The notes under the pieces: model-generated
Seen by the model: the letters and a program-made list of their open reading frames with translations, nothing else
Database searches by the model: none
What the model was told of the DNA's origin: nothing
Program-made: the position numbers and the translations under genes
Assembly (NCBI GenBank): GCA_002346425.1
Contig: DDZS01000045.1
Coordinates: 1 to 17,773, forward strand
DNA: 17,773 bases
Origin: Alphaproteobacteria bacterium UBA3002
GTDB lineage: Bacteria > Pseudomonadota > Alphaproteobacteria > Rickettsiales > UBA3002
Reading direction: 5' to 3'
Part shown: piece by piece, positions 1 through 7,304 of the stretch
How the letters are laid out: each line of letters opens with the position of its first letter
Position numbering within the stretch: the stretch's first letter is position 1

Positions 1-596
1 ACGTCCGGGTCTTCCCGCAGCGCACTTTTTAGCGCCTTGGCGAAACTCTTGGTTGAGCTGCCCACCTCACGCTGATTCACCAGCGACTGCTTTGAGGGAT
101 GCACAAATTCCACCGGGTCTTCGATGGTCAGAATGTGCTTGCTCATATTCTCGTTAATGTAATCGACGATGGCCGCGAGCGTGGTCGACTTCCCCGAGCC
201 GGTCGGCCCGGTGACCAACACCAACCCTTTTTCCTTATGCGCCAGATCGCGAAACACCGGGGGGCATTTCAGCTGATCGAGTGACAGAATCTTGGTCGGA
301 ATCGTCCGGAACACGGCGCCGGGGCCGTTGATTGTATTGAACGCGTTGACACGAAAACGCATCGACTCGCCAAAGGTGATCGAGAAATCGCTTTCCAGAT
401 CGCGTTCATATTCCGCGCGCTGCTGCTCGGTCATAATCGAATAGATCATTTTCTTGATCGTATCAGGATCAAGCGGCTCGCCCTTAACCGGCAGGATGTC
501 ACCATCCACCCGCATCAGCGGCGGGTTACCGGCGGACAAATGCAAATCCGACGCGCCATTGCGTTCGGTCGAAATCAGCAGGTCAGTAATTTCCAT
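1..596 (-). CDS. pilT: Type IV pilus retraction ATPase PilT, N-terminal 198 residues (cut by window edge)
   Basis: Secretion-type AAA ATPase that powers retraction of type IV pili at the cytoplasmic face of the inner membrane. The translation starts MEITDLLISTERNGASDLHL, the usual PilT opening. The N-terminal domain covers about residues 1-100. Walker A GPTGSGKST is at 130-138, the Asp-box region HILTIEDPVEFVH at 154-166 and the QREVG...SF..AL..ALREDPD signature at 175-198, where the window ends. The Walker B and His-box parts lie outside. The start at 596 is 4 nt past the stop of the TPR gene, so the two genes are probably one operon. PilT rather than PilB/GspE is favoured by the short N-terminus and the REVG/ALREDPD region; PilU cannot be fully excluded without the C-terminus. 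It links the prepilin arrays further right to a retractable type IV pilus. Confidence 0.93.
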   Translation of the reverse strand, partial: MEITDLLISTERNGASDLHLSAGNPPLMRVDGDILPVKGEPLDPDTIKKMIYSIMTEQQRAEYERDLESDFSITFGESMRFRVNAFNTINGPGAVFRTIPTKILSLDQLKCPPVFRDLAHKEKGLVLVTGPTGSGKSTTLAAIVDYINENMSKHILTIEDPVEFVHPSKQSLVNQREVGSSTKSFAKALKSALREDPD

Positions 597-600
597 AAGC

Positions 601-2055
601 CTAGTCTCGCGATGCGTTGCTCAAATAAATCACGCGTTCCTCGATCGATTCCGGCGTGGCAGGCAGCTGTTCGCCATTGCGTGCGGCTTGCAGCAATTTA
701 TTATACACCGCGACCGCTTCGGCGGCTTCGCCTTCTTCGTCGAGAATGATCGCGAGGTTATAACTGTAATCGATATTTCCTGGCTCCAGCTTCACCGCGC
801 GCAGCAAATGATATTGCGCTTTTTTCGGATCGCCCATCTCGTGATAAAGCAGTCCAAGCTGCGCGTGAATCGGCGCGAATTCCGGATTGGTTTGCAGCAA
901 TTTTTCTAACTGCAGTAGCGCCTCTTCTGGCGATTCCTGTGCGACCAACACCATCAGGTTATTCAGGCCTTCGGTATGGCGCGGATTGATAGCGAGGAGT
1001 TTATCGTAAAAGGCGCGTGCCCAATCCAACTCCCCGGTGCGATGGAAGGCGGTGGCGATCCCGAATAGTGCATCCTGATTGCCGGGCTCTTGTTTCAGTA
1101 CGTCTTTGTAAATCTCAATCGCCAGATAGGTCTCGCCTGTGGTCATCGCCTCATAGGCTTTTTGCAACTCGAATTCCGTATTTAGCGATGGTTGTTGCAC
1201 GCGAATGCTGACGCCGCGTTCTTCGGAATAGACGTCATTGGTGTTATTGCCATCCGGGGTCATGCCCAATATGCCCTCAATCTCCGGATCGTAGCGGCGC
1301 AATTCGGTTTTGGTCGTCGGTTCAACGACCTCTTTTTCAATGTGTTTGGGCACGCGTTTTAACACGTCGCGCGTTTCGTCGCTCAAGGGGGCGGCCGTCA
1401 CATTCACTGGTGCCTGCACCGGCGCGACGTTGTCTTCTACGGGTGGCATCGCGGCGACGGGGGCAATCTCTGGATCAGGCAAGACCGGAGCCTGCGGGAC
1501 GGGAAGCGGCTGTTGTTGCAAATTGACCGGCGGCTGCGGCATCGGTTCAAAGGTCGCCATGGGCGGTTTAGGGAGCGCAAAGCTCGGCGGCGGCGCGATG
1601 ACCGGCGTGCCCTGCGCGGCGACAGGGGGCATGACCGGCTGCGCAGGCATGGCGGTGGGGAAGGGTTGCGCGATCGGTTGCGGCACGGGCTCCGCTACGG
1701 GTGGTTGTGGCATGGGTTGCGGCGGCATCGCCATGCGCGGCTGGTAATTCGGTGGCGGCGCCACAGGTTGCGGCACGGCGACAGGCGCAGGTTGCAACAT
1801 GCTTGGGGCGTAATTCGGCTGGGTTGGCATCAAGGGAACATCGTTGCGCATATTCGGCTGACGATCCATGCGCAGCGATTCCGGCACCGACACGCCGCGA
1901 CGTTCGGCATAGGGCGATTCAGGCAGATAACGCTTTGAACCGGTCGCCGCCTGCGCCCCTTCCGAAGAGAGAATCGCATACCCCGCCGATAGACAGCTTA
2001 CGGTTAACGCAAGCGTGCTAAATAGCATGATTTGGCCCAGTTTTGCCGGTTTCAT
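601..2055 (-). CDS. Exported/membrane-anchored proline-rich TPR protein, probable pilus-associated
   Basis: 484-residue protein. A hydrophobic N-terminal segment (about residues 7-30, with an AQA-type site near 34-36) looks like a signal peptide or anchor. A very proline-rich linker runs about 77-205, followed by a helical TPR block at about 295-460 (for example FGIATAFHRTGELDWARAFY and LGLLYHEMGDPKKAQYHLLR). A motif Y(A/S)E(R/E)RGVS occurs on both sides of the proline-rich part, near 49 and 276. An upstream ATG at 2100 is in frame, but I prefer 2055 because the signal-like segment follows directly and a GAGG/GGAAG-type ribosome site precedes it, while the 2100 ATG has none. It sits immediately upstream of pilT. 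Proline-rich TPR proteins with an N-terminal anchor occur in pilus and secretion clusters (MshN- or PilF-like roles), but the exact function is not recognised. Confidence 0.75.
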   Translation of the reverse strand: MKPAKLGQIMLFSTLALTVSCLSAGYAILSSEGAQAATGSKRYLPESPYAERRGVSVPESLRMDRQPNMRNDVPLMPTQPNYAPSMLQPAPVAVPQPVAPPPNYQPRMAMPPQPMPQPPVAEPVPQPIAQPFPTAMPAQPVMPPVAAQGTPVIAPPPSFALPKPPMATFEPMPQPPVNLQQQPLPVPQAPVLPDPEIAPVAAMPPVEDNVAPVQAPVNVTAAPLSDETRDVLKRVPKHIEKEVVEPTTKTELRRYDPEIEGILGMTPDGNNTNDVYSEERGVSIRVQQPSLNTEFELQKAYEAMTTGETYLAIEIYKDVLKQEPGNQDALFGIATAFHRTGELDWARAFYDKLLAINPRHTEGLNNLMVLVAQESPEEALLQLEKLLQTNPEFAPIHAQLGLLYHEMGDPKKAQYHLLRAVKLEPGNIDYSYNLAIILDEEGEAAEAVAVYNKLLQAARNGEQLPATPESIEERVIYLSNASRD

Positions 2056-2162
2056 TCCTCGCACTTCCACATAAATTACCCATAAAATGCGCGATTTCAT
2101 TGCGTTATGTAAACTATATTTGGTAGGGTGTGCACAAATAATCCAACTAAATATAGGGTTCT

Positions 2163-3203
2163 ATGCCAAAATCCCCATTAATCAGTTTGTTCCATCTGTT
2201 TCCTCCAGAAATGGCTCATCACCTCGCCGTGCAAGCGCTGCGATACGGCCTGGTGCCGCCGCAGCCGCGCGTGGTTTCGCCTGCGCTTGAGACGACCCTT
2301 GCGGGGGTGCCGATTGCCAATCCCGTGGGGCTGGCTGCGGGGTTTGACAAGAATGCCGAGACGATCGCCGCCTTAGCGGGGCAGGGCTTCGGCTTTGGCG
2401 AATGCGGCACGGTGACTCCCTTGCCGCAGCCGGGCAATCCGAAACCGCGTATCTTTCGCTTGAAGGATGAGGAAGCAGTCGTTAACCGTCTGGGATTTAA
2501 TAATGATGGACTGGAAGCCTTCGCCGCGCGTTTAGCTGCGCCACGCAGTTTTCCCATCGGCGCCAATCTCGGCAAAAACAAAGATGCCACCGACGCGCTC
2601 GCCGATTATGTGACCGGCGCGACACGCTGTTACCCGCTGGCGCAGTATCTGACGGTCAATATTTCCTCGCCCAATACGCAAGGCCTGCGTGATCTGCAAG
2701 CGGCGGAACCGTTTGGTCAGCTGGTCAGCGCAGTGACGCAGGTGCGTCGCCAGTTGATGGAAACCGAGGGCCAGCCACATAAACCCATTTTCTTTAAACT
2801 CGCTCCCGATCTGGAGGCCGATGCCATCCGCGCTTTATGCGATATCCTGGTCGAAGGTGGGGCCGATGGCGCAATTCTGAGCAACACCACGATCACCCGG
2901 CCTGTCGCCTTCGATGGCGCAGGCGGCCTTAGTGGCAAACCGCTGCAACCCTTGGCCCGCGCCGCGCTGCACACCGCCTACGCGCATGCCGGTGATCGGC
3001 TCACGTTCATCAGCGCCGGCGGCATCGATTCCGCAGAGGAAGCCTATGCCCGCCTCCGCGCCGGCGCTTCCGCCGTGCAACTCTACACCGCGTTGACCTA
3101 TCAGGGGATGGGGCTAGTCACGCAGATCAAACGGGGACTGATCGCGTTTTTACAGCAGGATGGGTTTGCGAATGTTCGGGAGGCCATAGGAGTAGGCGCT
3201 TAG
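2163..3203 (+). CDS. pyrD: Dihydroorotate dehydrogenase (quinone), class 2
   Basis: Oxidises dihydroorotate to orotate with FMN, passing electrons to membrane quinone (pyrimidine synthesis). The 346 residues match the class 2 length. An amphipathic N-terminus (SLFHLFPPEMAHHLAVQAL, about 8-26) is the membrane/quinone-binding part. Family motifs seen in order: GLAAGFDKNAE (56-66), FGECGTVTPLPQPGNPKPR (78-96), NRLGFNN (108-114), INISSPNTxGLR-type VNISSPNTQGLR (165-176, whose Ser169 corresponds to the class 2 catalytic serine), KLAPDL, ILSNTT, GGLSGKPL and the phosphate-binding end SAGGIDSAEEAY...GASAVQLYTAL. The ribosome site is weak, but this ATG gives the expected family N-terminus. It is divergent from the TPR/pilT unit and convergent with the prepilin operon; there is no functional link to either. 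Confidence 0.96.
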   Translation: MPKSPLISLFHLFPPEMAHHLAVQALRYGLVPPQPRVVSPALETTLAGVPIANPVGLAAGFDKNAETIAALAGQGFGFGECGTVTPLPQPGNPKPRIFRLKDEEAVVNRLGFNNDGLEAFAARLAAPRSFPIGANLGKNKDATDALADYVTGATRCYPLAQYLTVNISSPNTQGLRDLQAAEPFGQLVSAVTQVRRQLMETEGQPHKPIFFKLAPDLEADAIRALCDILVEGGADGAILSNTTITRPVAFDGAGGLSGKPLQPLARAALHTAYAHAGDRLTFISAGGIDSAEEAYARLRAGASAVQLYTALTYQGMGLVTQIKRGLIAFLQQDGFANVREAIGVGA

Positions 3204-3297
3204 CTTGCTATCTCAATTGATTACAGTCAAAGCGCAAGGATCAGACTTGATCTGCTATGGCTTATGTTTAACTAAACCACACGTATTACAGCCGAAA

Positions 3298-4056
3298 TCA
3301 TTGCATCTCGATGGATAGCGAACAAGCGATGCTGGTGTCGGTTAGGCGATATTCTGATACGGCCGCTGTTGTTGATGTATGGCACGCCGTCTGCGCTTTT
3401 TTAGCGCGAAGTTTACCAAGTGCTGGACGTCCATCGTCTAACTTTACATCGACGTTCCACGCTTCTTCCGGACTAAGTACGGGAGAGCTTAGCAAATCGG
3501 TAGTATTTGGGCCGGCAAATTCAAAAATATGTTTCCCATCTTGCGGGAAATAATACACATCTGATGTGGTATTGAGATCTTTCCAGCGATAGGTATAACC
3601 TGCATTCGATACTCTGGACGCCGGAACATTTTGACCAATGATGCTATTACGGTATGACCCGCTTCCGGAAACGCCTGTGTAAGTACCTTCCACCAAACCC
3701 GCATTCGCTAACTGTCTCCAAAACTGAAACAACTCGTCTTCAGTGGCCGCGGTGGCGGATTCTACCATGCCATCGCCATCGCCATTACAAGTTTGCGTAC
3801 CAGTACCATTGGGATTCGTGCCGGTGCATCCCGTCATCGCTCCCCAAAAAGATTCCGCATTGCGCATATCGCCGGGCAGGGCAAAATATTTATCTTTGAA
3901 ACTCATTGTGGCGGTTTGATATTTCTGAAAATCTGTTGAAACGCTCCGCAACTCTGCCGCGCGGATGAGGGATTGGCCGGTGAGGATACCACCCGTTAGC
4001 AGTCCGAGAATGACGAGGACAATGGAGAGTTCTACGAGTGAGAAAGCGTGGCGCAT
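3298..4056 (-). CDS. Type IV prepilin paralogue P1
   Basis: 252-residue prepilin, the last gene of the four-gene leftward operon. It has a four-residue leader MRHA, then FSLVELSIVLVILGLL with Glu at mature position 5, as needed for assembly. The usual Gly before the cleavage site is Ala here. The N-terminal helix ends in GQSLIRAAELRSV, followed by KYFALPGDMRNA (56-67). A Cys77-Cys90 pair precedes the Gly-Asp loop CNGDGDGMVE (90-99). Then come FWRQLANAGLVEGTYTG (112-128), PEEAWNVDVKLDDGRP (196-211) and a C-terminal Cys225/Cys245 pair. The globular middle and C-terminus are unlike its neighbours. AGGAAG five to six nt before the ATG is a good ribosome site. It starts 8 nt after P2 stops. Role (pilus subunit) is inferred from the N-terminus; major versus minor pilin cannot be told. 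Confidence 0.9.
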   Translation of the reverse strand: MRHAFSLVELSIVLVILGLLTGGILTGQSLIRAAELRSVSTDFQKYQTATMSFKDKYFALPGDMRNAESFWGAMTGCTGTNPNGTGTQTCNGDGDGMVESATAATEDELFQFWRQLANAGLVEGTYTGVSGSGSYRNSIIGQNVPASRVSNAGYTYRWKDLNTTSDVYYFPQDGKHIFEFAGPNTTDLLSSPVLSPEEAWNVDVKLDDGRPALGKLRAKKAQTACHTSTTAAVSEYRLTDTSIACSLSIEMQ

Positions 4057-4064
4057 GTTTCTTC

Positions 4065-4838
4065 CTACAATTTAAACCTGAGGGAGCAGGCGGCGCCGCT
4101 CACGGTTAGGTTATATTGCGCGGTGGCAAAATTTTCGATACGGGTTTCGGTAGTGCAACTCCCAATTGTCGATCCGATCAGTTTGCAGTAGCCTGGTTTG
4201 CCGTCGTCGATCTTGGTGTCTATATTCCAGGCTTCTTCGCCGCTGAACACCCGGTAATCGCTCCCGACATTGCCGTCATCGCCGCCAACGGTTAACACGT
4301 TACCATCGAACACGGCAAAGTCGTAGTTGACGCCGGTGGTCCCTACCGTTTTTAGATACCATACGCCCCAGCCTGCGTTGGGAAATTTAGACGCAGGGGA
4401 GTTGATGCCATGATCGTAATCGCGGCCGCCTGCGCTACCGGCCAGCCCGGTATAGGTGCCTTCCACAAGCCCAGCCAGCCCGAGTTGTTTCCAGAATTGA
4501 AAGGTTTCCCCCGTCGCGTTGCCGCTAGCCGGGCTGCTATAAATGCCATCGCCATTGCCATTACAGGTGCCGGGGCTGCCATTGTTGCCAGCTACGCCGT
4601 CGCTGCAATTGGTGACATCGTCACCCCAGAATGTAATCGCGTTACGCATGTCACCGGGCAAAGCGAAATATTTGTTTCGAAACGACTGAATTGCGGTTTG
4701 AAAACGATTATATTCTGTCGTCACACTCCGCAACTCCGCCGCGCGGATGAGGGATTGGCCGGTCAGGATGCCGCCGGTTAGAAGTCCGAGGATAACCAGA
4801 ACGATGGAGAGTTCGACAAGTGAAAAAGCGTGGCGCAT
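4065..4838 (-). CDS. Type IV prepilin paralogue P2
   Basis: 257-residue prepilin, third in the leftward operon. Its first 38 residues are identical to P1 (leader MRHA, Ala before the cleavage point, FSLVELSIVLVILGLL). They are followed by a divergent globular domain: NKYFALPGDMRNA, Cys78-Cys92, the loop CNGNGDGIYS (92-101), FWKQLGLAGLVEGTYTG (115-131), EEAWNIDTKIDDGKP (201-215) and C-terminal Cys228/Cys251. A fifth cysteine (218) replaces the Gly usually found in the PGxGK stretch after DDG, giving PGYCK; its partner is unclear. AAGGAG five nt before the ATG supports the start. It starts 11 nt after the P3 stop. The 38-nt block shared among the paralogues (4726-4763) is an exact consensus copy here. 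Confidence 0.9.
   Translation of the reverse strand: MRHAFSLVELSIVLVILGLLTGGILTGQSLIRAAELRSVTTEYNRFQTAIQSFRNKYFALPGDMRNAITFWGDDVTNCSDGVAGNNGSPGTCNGNGDGIYSSPASGNATGETFQFWKQLGLAGLVEGTYTGLAGSAGGRDYDHGINSPASKFPNAGWGVWYLKTVGTTGVNYDFAVFDGNVLTVGGDDGNVGSDYRVFSGEEAWNIDTKIDDGKPGYCKLIGSTIGSCTTETRIENFATAQYNLTVSGAACSLRFKL
4726..4763 (-). repeat. 38-nt near-invariant block shared by seven prepilin genes (consensus copy in P2)
   Basis: This block encodes TGQSLIRAAELR plus part of the next codon. Copies lie at 3944-3981 (P1), 4726-4763 (P2), 5505-5542 (P3), 6277-6314 (P4), 11969-12006 (P5), 15665-15702 (P7) and 16519-16556 (P8). Against the P2 copy they have 1, 0, 2, 1, 1, 1 and 1 mismatches. The codons just upstream for LSIVLVILGLL, also invariant in protein, vary freely. 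P6 does not carry the block. Confidence 0.85.
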
Positions 4839-4849
4839 AGGGCTCCTTG

Positions 4850-5638
4850 TTACAACATTTTGCGGAAATAGAGGTAACAGGTACTTCCGGATGCGGTGAG
4901 GTTATAGCTGAGGAAACTGTTGGATGCCGTGCCTAAGGTGCAGTTGTTCCAGCTTGCCCACAGGTTGCCTGTGCTGGCATGCCCATCATCGATTTTAGTG
5001 TCGATATTCCACGCTTCTTCAGCCGAAAGAATTTTAATCGAAGGAGAATTCGCCACTGTGCCGCCGCCAATGATAAAAATATTGCCATGTTTTCCGTCAG
5101 ACATACTGGGATTCGCGGTTAAGGTACAGTTACCACAGGGGTTTTGCATATGCCAGACACCCATAGAGATTTTAGAAGTAGGGGCATTGGTACCTCCCAC
5201 CGCATGGTTGGTGTTACCACTGGAACCCTCAATGCCGGTATAGGTGCCTTCGATTAACCCGGCATTAGCCAAATGCTGCCAGAAGCGAAACCGTTCATTG
5301 GCGCGCAATGAGGGTTCAATAATGCCGTCGCCATCTCCATTACACGTGGCGGTGCCAACCGCGGCAGTGGTACTGCAGGTGGCATTATTGGCATGCGAAG
5401 TCCCCCAGAAACTTTCTGCATTACGCATGTCGCCGGGAATAGAAAAATACTTATCTTGAAAGCTACGAGCAGCGGTTTGATATCGTTGGTATTCCGTCAC
5501 GATACTGCGCAACTCCGCCGCACGGATGAGGGATTGGCCGGTGAGGATACCACCTGTCAACAAGCCTAAAATCACGAGAACGATGGAGAGTTCGACAAGG
5601 CTGAAGCCACGACGTATTTCTGGTTGTTTAAAAGACAT
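4850..5638 (-). CDS. Type IV prepilin paralogue P3, with an extra CxxC
   Basis: 262-residue prepilin, second gene of the leftward operon; its start lies 11 nt inside the end of P4, suggesting translational coupling. Leader MSFKQPEIRRG is longer than in P1, P2 and P4, and has the canonical Gly before FSLVELSIVLVILGLL. It carries KYFSIPGDMRNA (63-74), Cys88-Cys99, the loop CNGDGDGIIE (99-108), FWQHLANAGLIEGTYTG (119-135), EEAWNIDTKIDDG (207-219) and C-terminal Cys233/Cys254. A further PCGNC (Cys168, Cys171) in the variable region is absent from all other copies. The ribosome site is weak (AGG about 6-8 nt upstream), in keeping with coupling to P4. Subunit role inferred from the N-terminus. Confidence 0.9.
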   Translation of the reverse strand: MSFKQPEIRRGFSLVELSIVLVILGLLTGGILTGQSLIRAAELRSIVTEYQRYQTAARSFQDKYFSIPGDMRNAESFWGTSHANNATCSTTAAVGTATCNGDGDGIIEPSLRANERFRFWQHLANAGLIEGTYTGIEGSSGNTNHAVGGTNAPTSKISMGVWHMQNPCGNCTLTANPSMSDGKHGNIFIIGGGTVANSPSIKILSAEEAWNIDTKIDDGHASTGNLWASWNNCTLGTASNSFLSYNLTASGSTCYLYFRKML

Positions 5639-6389
5639 TCACAAACCTAACTGCGCATTCAACAGAGGTATCATCTAAATCATAGGGAGCTGCGTAATCC
5701 GTGTTGGAAGTGGCTTCGGTGCAAGTACTCCAATAAATAGCTATAAGCCTGCCGCGCCCCGGTAAGCCATCGTCAATTTTTTTGTCGATATTCCAAGTTT
5801 CTTCCGGGGTCATTGCCTTGCCAGACGATGAGCCGGATGTAGATTTACTTCCAAAGCCCAGAAAATTACGGTAATTGAAAACGTAATTAGCAGAGTCCCC
5901 TGTAGAGTTCCAAGTTGACGCATACCACCCGGCGTTTCCTAATTTTGAACTCGGAACATTCACGCCTAAAACAGAATTGTCTTGCCCGGCGGTACCGCTT
6001 ATACCGGTATAAGTGCCTTCAATCAGTCCGGCGTTAGCTAAATGTTGCCAGAAAGCGAACCTTTCTCCAGTAGTAGATGCTGCTGAAGCGGATTCAAGCT
6101 CGCCGTTACCATTCCCATTACAGGTTTGCGTGCCTGTTCCCGAGGGAGAGGCGGCTCCGCAATTTGTCATACTTCCCCAAAAGGTTTGAGCGTTGTGCAT
6201 ATCGCCTGGCAGGGCAAAATATTTATCCTGAAACGTGCGCGCCGCAGTCATGTATTTCTGAAACTCCGTCGTCACGCTCCGCAACTCCGCCGCGCGGATG
6301 AGAGATTGGCCGGTGAGGATACCACCGGTCAGTAGCCCTAGAATGACGAGGACGATGGAGAGTTCAACGAGTGAGAAGCCTTGGCGCAT
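5628..6389 (-). CDS. Type IV prepilin paralogue P4, first gene of the four-pilin operon
   Basis: 253-residue prepilin. Leader MRQG, then FSLVELSIVLVILGLL with Glu5 of the mature protein. KYFALPGDMHNA (56-67), Cys77-Cys90, the loop CNGNGNGELE (90-99), FWQHLANAGLIEGTYTG (113-129), PEETWNIDKKIDDGLP (195-210) and C-terminal Cys223/Cys245. The segment SGTGTQTCNG resembles the corresponding part of P1 and P8, whereas the rest differs, so the gene looks mosaic. AAAGGA five nt before the ATG is the ribosome site. It is preceded by a CtrA-like promoter (6407-6438) and leads the operon P4-P3-P2-P1, with an 11-nt overlap into P3. Confidence 0.91.
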   Translation of the reverse strand: MRQGFSLVELSIVLVILGLLTGGILTGQSLIRAAELRSVTTEFQKYMTAARTFQDKYFALPGDMHNAQTFWGSMTNCGAASPSGTGTQTCNGNGNGELESASAASTTGERFAFWQHLANAGLIEGTYTGISGTAGQDNSVLGVNVPSSKLGNAGWYASTWNSTGDSANYVFNYRNFLGFGSKSTSGSSSGKAMTPEETWNIDKKIDDGLPGRGRLIAIYWSTCTEATSNTDYAAPYDLDDTSVECAVRFVNVF

Positions 6390-6411
6390 ACTTATCCTTT
6401 TTGATAAGTAT
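6388..6411. repeat. Perfect 9-bp inverted repeat across the P4 start region
   Basis: ATACTTATC (6388-6396) and GATAAGTAT (6403-6411) are perfect reverse complements, separated by 6 nt. The element covers the -10 hexamer, the ribosome site and the first two bases of the P4 ATG. If transcription starts near 6400 only one arm would be in the mRNA, so a DNA operator is more likely than an RNA hairpin. Confidence 0.6.
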
Positions 6412-6438
6412 ATGGATGCAGGGTTAATTTTTCGTTAA
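6407..6438 (-). promoter_or_regulatory. CtrA-like box and -10 element of the P4-P1 pilin operon
   Basis: Read leftward, 6438-6424 is TTAACGAAAAATTAA, a perfect TTAA-N7-TTAA CtrA consensus (the base after the second half is C, giving TTAAC). After 11 nt comes TATACT (6412-6407). The predicted start is near 6400, giving a leader of about 11 nt that just includes the AAAGGA ribosome site. The same architecture occurs before P5, P6 and P8. CtrA binding is inferred, not shown. Confidence 0.7.
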
Positions 6439-6452
6439 GCGCTACTCAGGGG

Positions 6453-7304
6453 TTAGATCGCGCGGATGGCTTGCCATGCGTAAACGCTATAGGCGACGGT
6501 GATGGCGATAAAGAGGAGCGGATGCAGCGTGACGCCCAGAAACACGCAGAGCAGACTGATCCAGATCGCGGGGATAAGGGTGACGGCGGAGAGGCGCATG
6601 GCGATTTCGAAATCGAGCGGTTGCCGGGAGAACGCGGCAATGGCTTTGAAGATCAGGCCGAAGAAGATCATTTGTATCACCCGCCAGATGAACAGTCCGA
6701 GCAACAGCATCGCCCAGAAAAAGGCGCCGAACGCGGCATACAGCCAGACGCGGTTGTCGAGCACCCACTGAATCGCCTGATGGCCTAAGGCTTGCGCGCC
6801 TTGAGCATCCAGCGTGTAATCGGTGAACAGGCCGTCATCGGTGAACTCGCTCCAGAAGCGGGTTTCGTATTCACCGGAGTCTTTTTTGAAATGCACCGCT
6901 TCGGCGTTGAGCAGGATCATCGCTTCGCTATCACGGAGGTCGCTGATTTCACCGGTTTCGTCTATAATGATAAACAGGCGCGATTCGCCATCCTCTGCAA
7001 AGGTGATGGAATATGGTTGTTCAACGTCGGCGCTTAAAATGCCGTCATTCCAATGCAATACGGGTAGTTGTTCGCTCACTTGATCGACTAGTTCATTCAT
7101 CGTGGCTTCGGTGTCTGGGTTGCCGATAACGCGGGTTTCGACAATCGCGATCACTGCGATCAGCAGCAGCGTCACCAGTATGACATGTAACAGGAATTGC
7201 AGCGAAAAGCCCAGGCCGGTCCAGCGCAGAAAGACGTCACGATAGAGGGCTTTGGAGTAAAAACAGGCATAGAGCGCCTGCCATAAGCGAAACTCACGCA
7301 GCAT
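6453..7304 (-). CDS. DUF1189-family integral membrane protein
   Basis: 283 residues. The N-terminus (FRLWQALYACFYSKALYRDV, then W.GLGFSLQFLLHVILV) is typical of DUF1189. A first membrane helix lies at about 28-55. An extracytoplasmic region of about 130 residues follows (about 58-188), then a hydrophobic C-terminal half with roughly three to four helices (about 188-280). Function of the family is unknown. The start overlaps the end of the NDUFA9-like gene by 11 nt, so the two are co-transcribed; a fairly common pairing might suggest a role near the respiratory membrane, but that is only inference. It ends 63 nt upstream of the P4 start and runs the same way, so read-through into the pilin operon is possible. 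Confidence 0.82.
   Translation of the reverse strand: MLREFRLWQALYACFYSKALYRDVFLRWTGLGFSLQFLLHVILVTLLLIAVIAIVETRVIGNPDTEATMNELVDQVSEQLPVLHWNDGILSADVEQPYSITFAEDGESRLFIIIDETGEISDLRDSEAMILLNAEAVHFKKDSGEYETRFWSEFTDDGLFTDYTLDAQGAQALGHQAIQWVLDNRVWLYAAFGAFFWAMLLLGLFIWRVIQMIFFGLIFKAIAAFSRQPLDFEIAMRLSAVTLIPAIWISLLCVFLGVTLHPLLFIAITVAYSVYAWQAIRAI

Noticed and set aside
1310..1938. Gly/Cys- and Arg-rich ORFs on the + strand
   Set aside because: They are antisense shadows of the proline-rich part of the TPR gene; their odd composition is the complement of Pro/Gln codons.
2056..2100. Longer start of the TPR gene at 2100
   Set aside because: No ribosome site, and the signal-like segment starts directly after the ATG at 2055.
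3239..3252. GATCA-GACT-TGATC stem between pyrD and P1 as a terminator
   Set aside because: Only a 5-bp stem with no T-tract; too weak to call for either convergent gene.
4410..4781. 123-residue + strand ORF across P2
   Set aside because: Antisense shadow of the conserved pilin N-terminal region, with no independent support.
6388..6411. RNA thermometer-like hairpin hiding the P4 start codon
   Set aside because: The palindrome overlaps the predicted -10 element, so most of the 5' arm would not be transcribed; kept only as a DNA palindrome.
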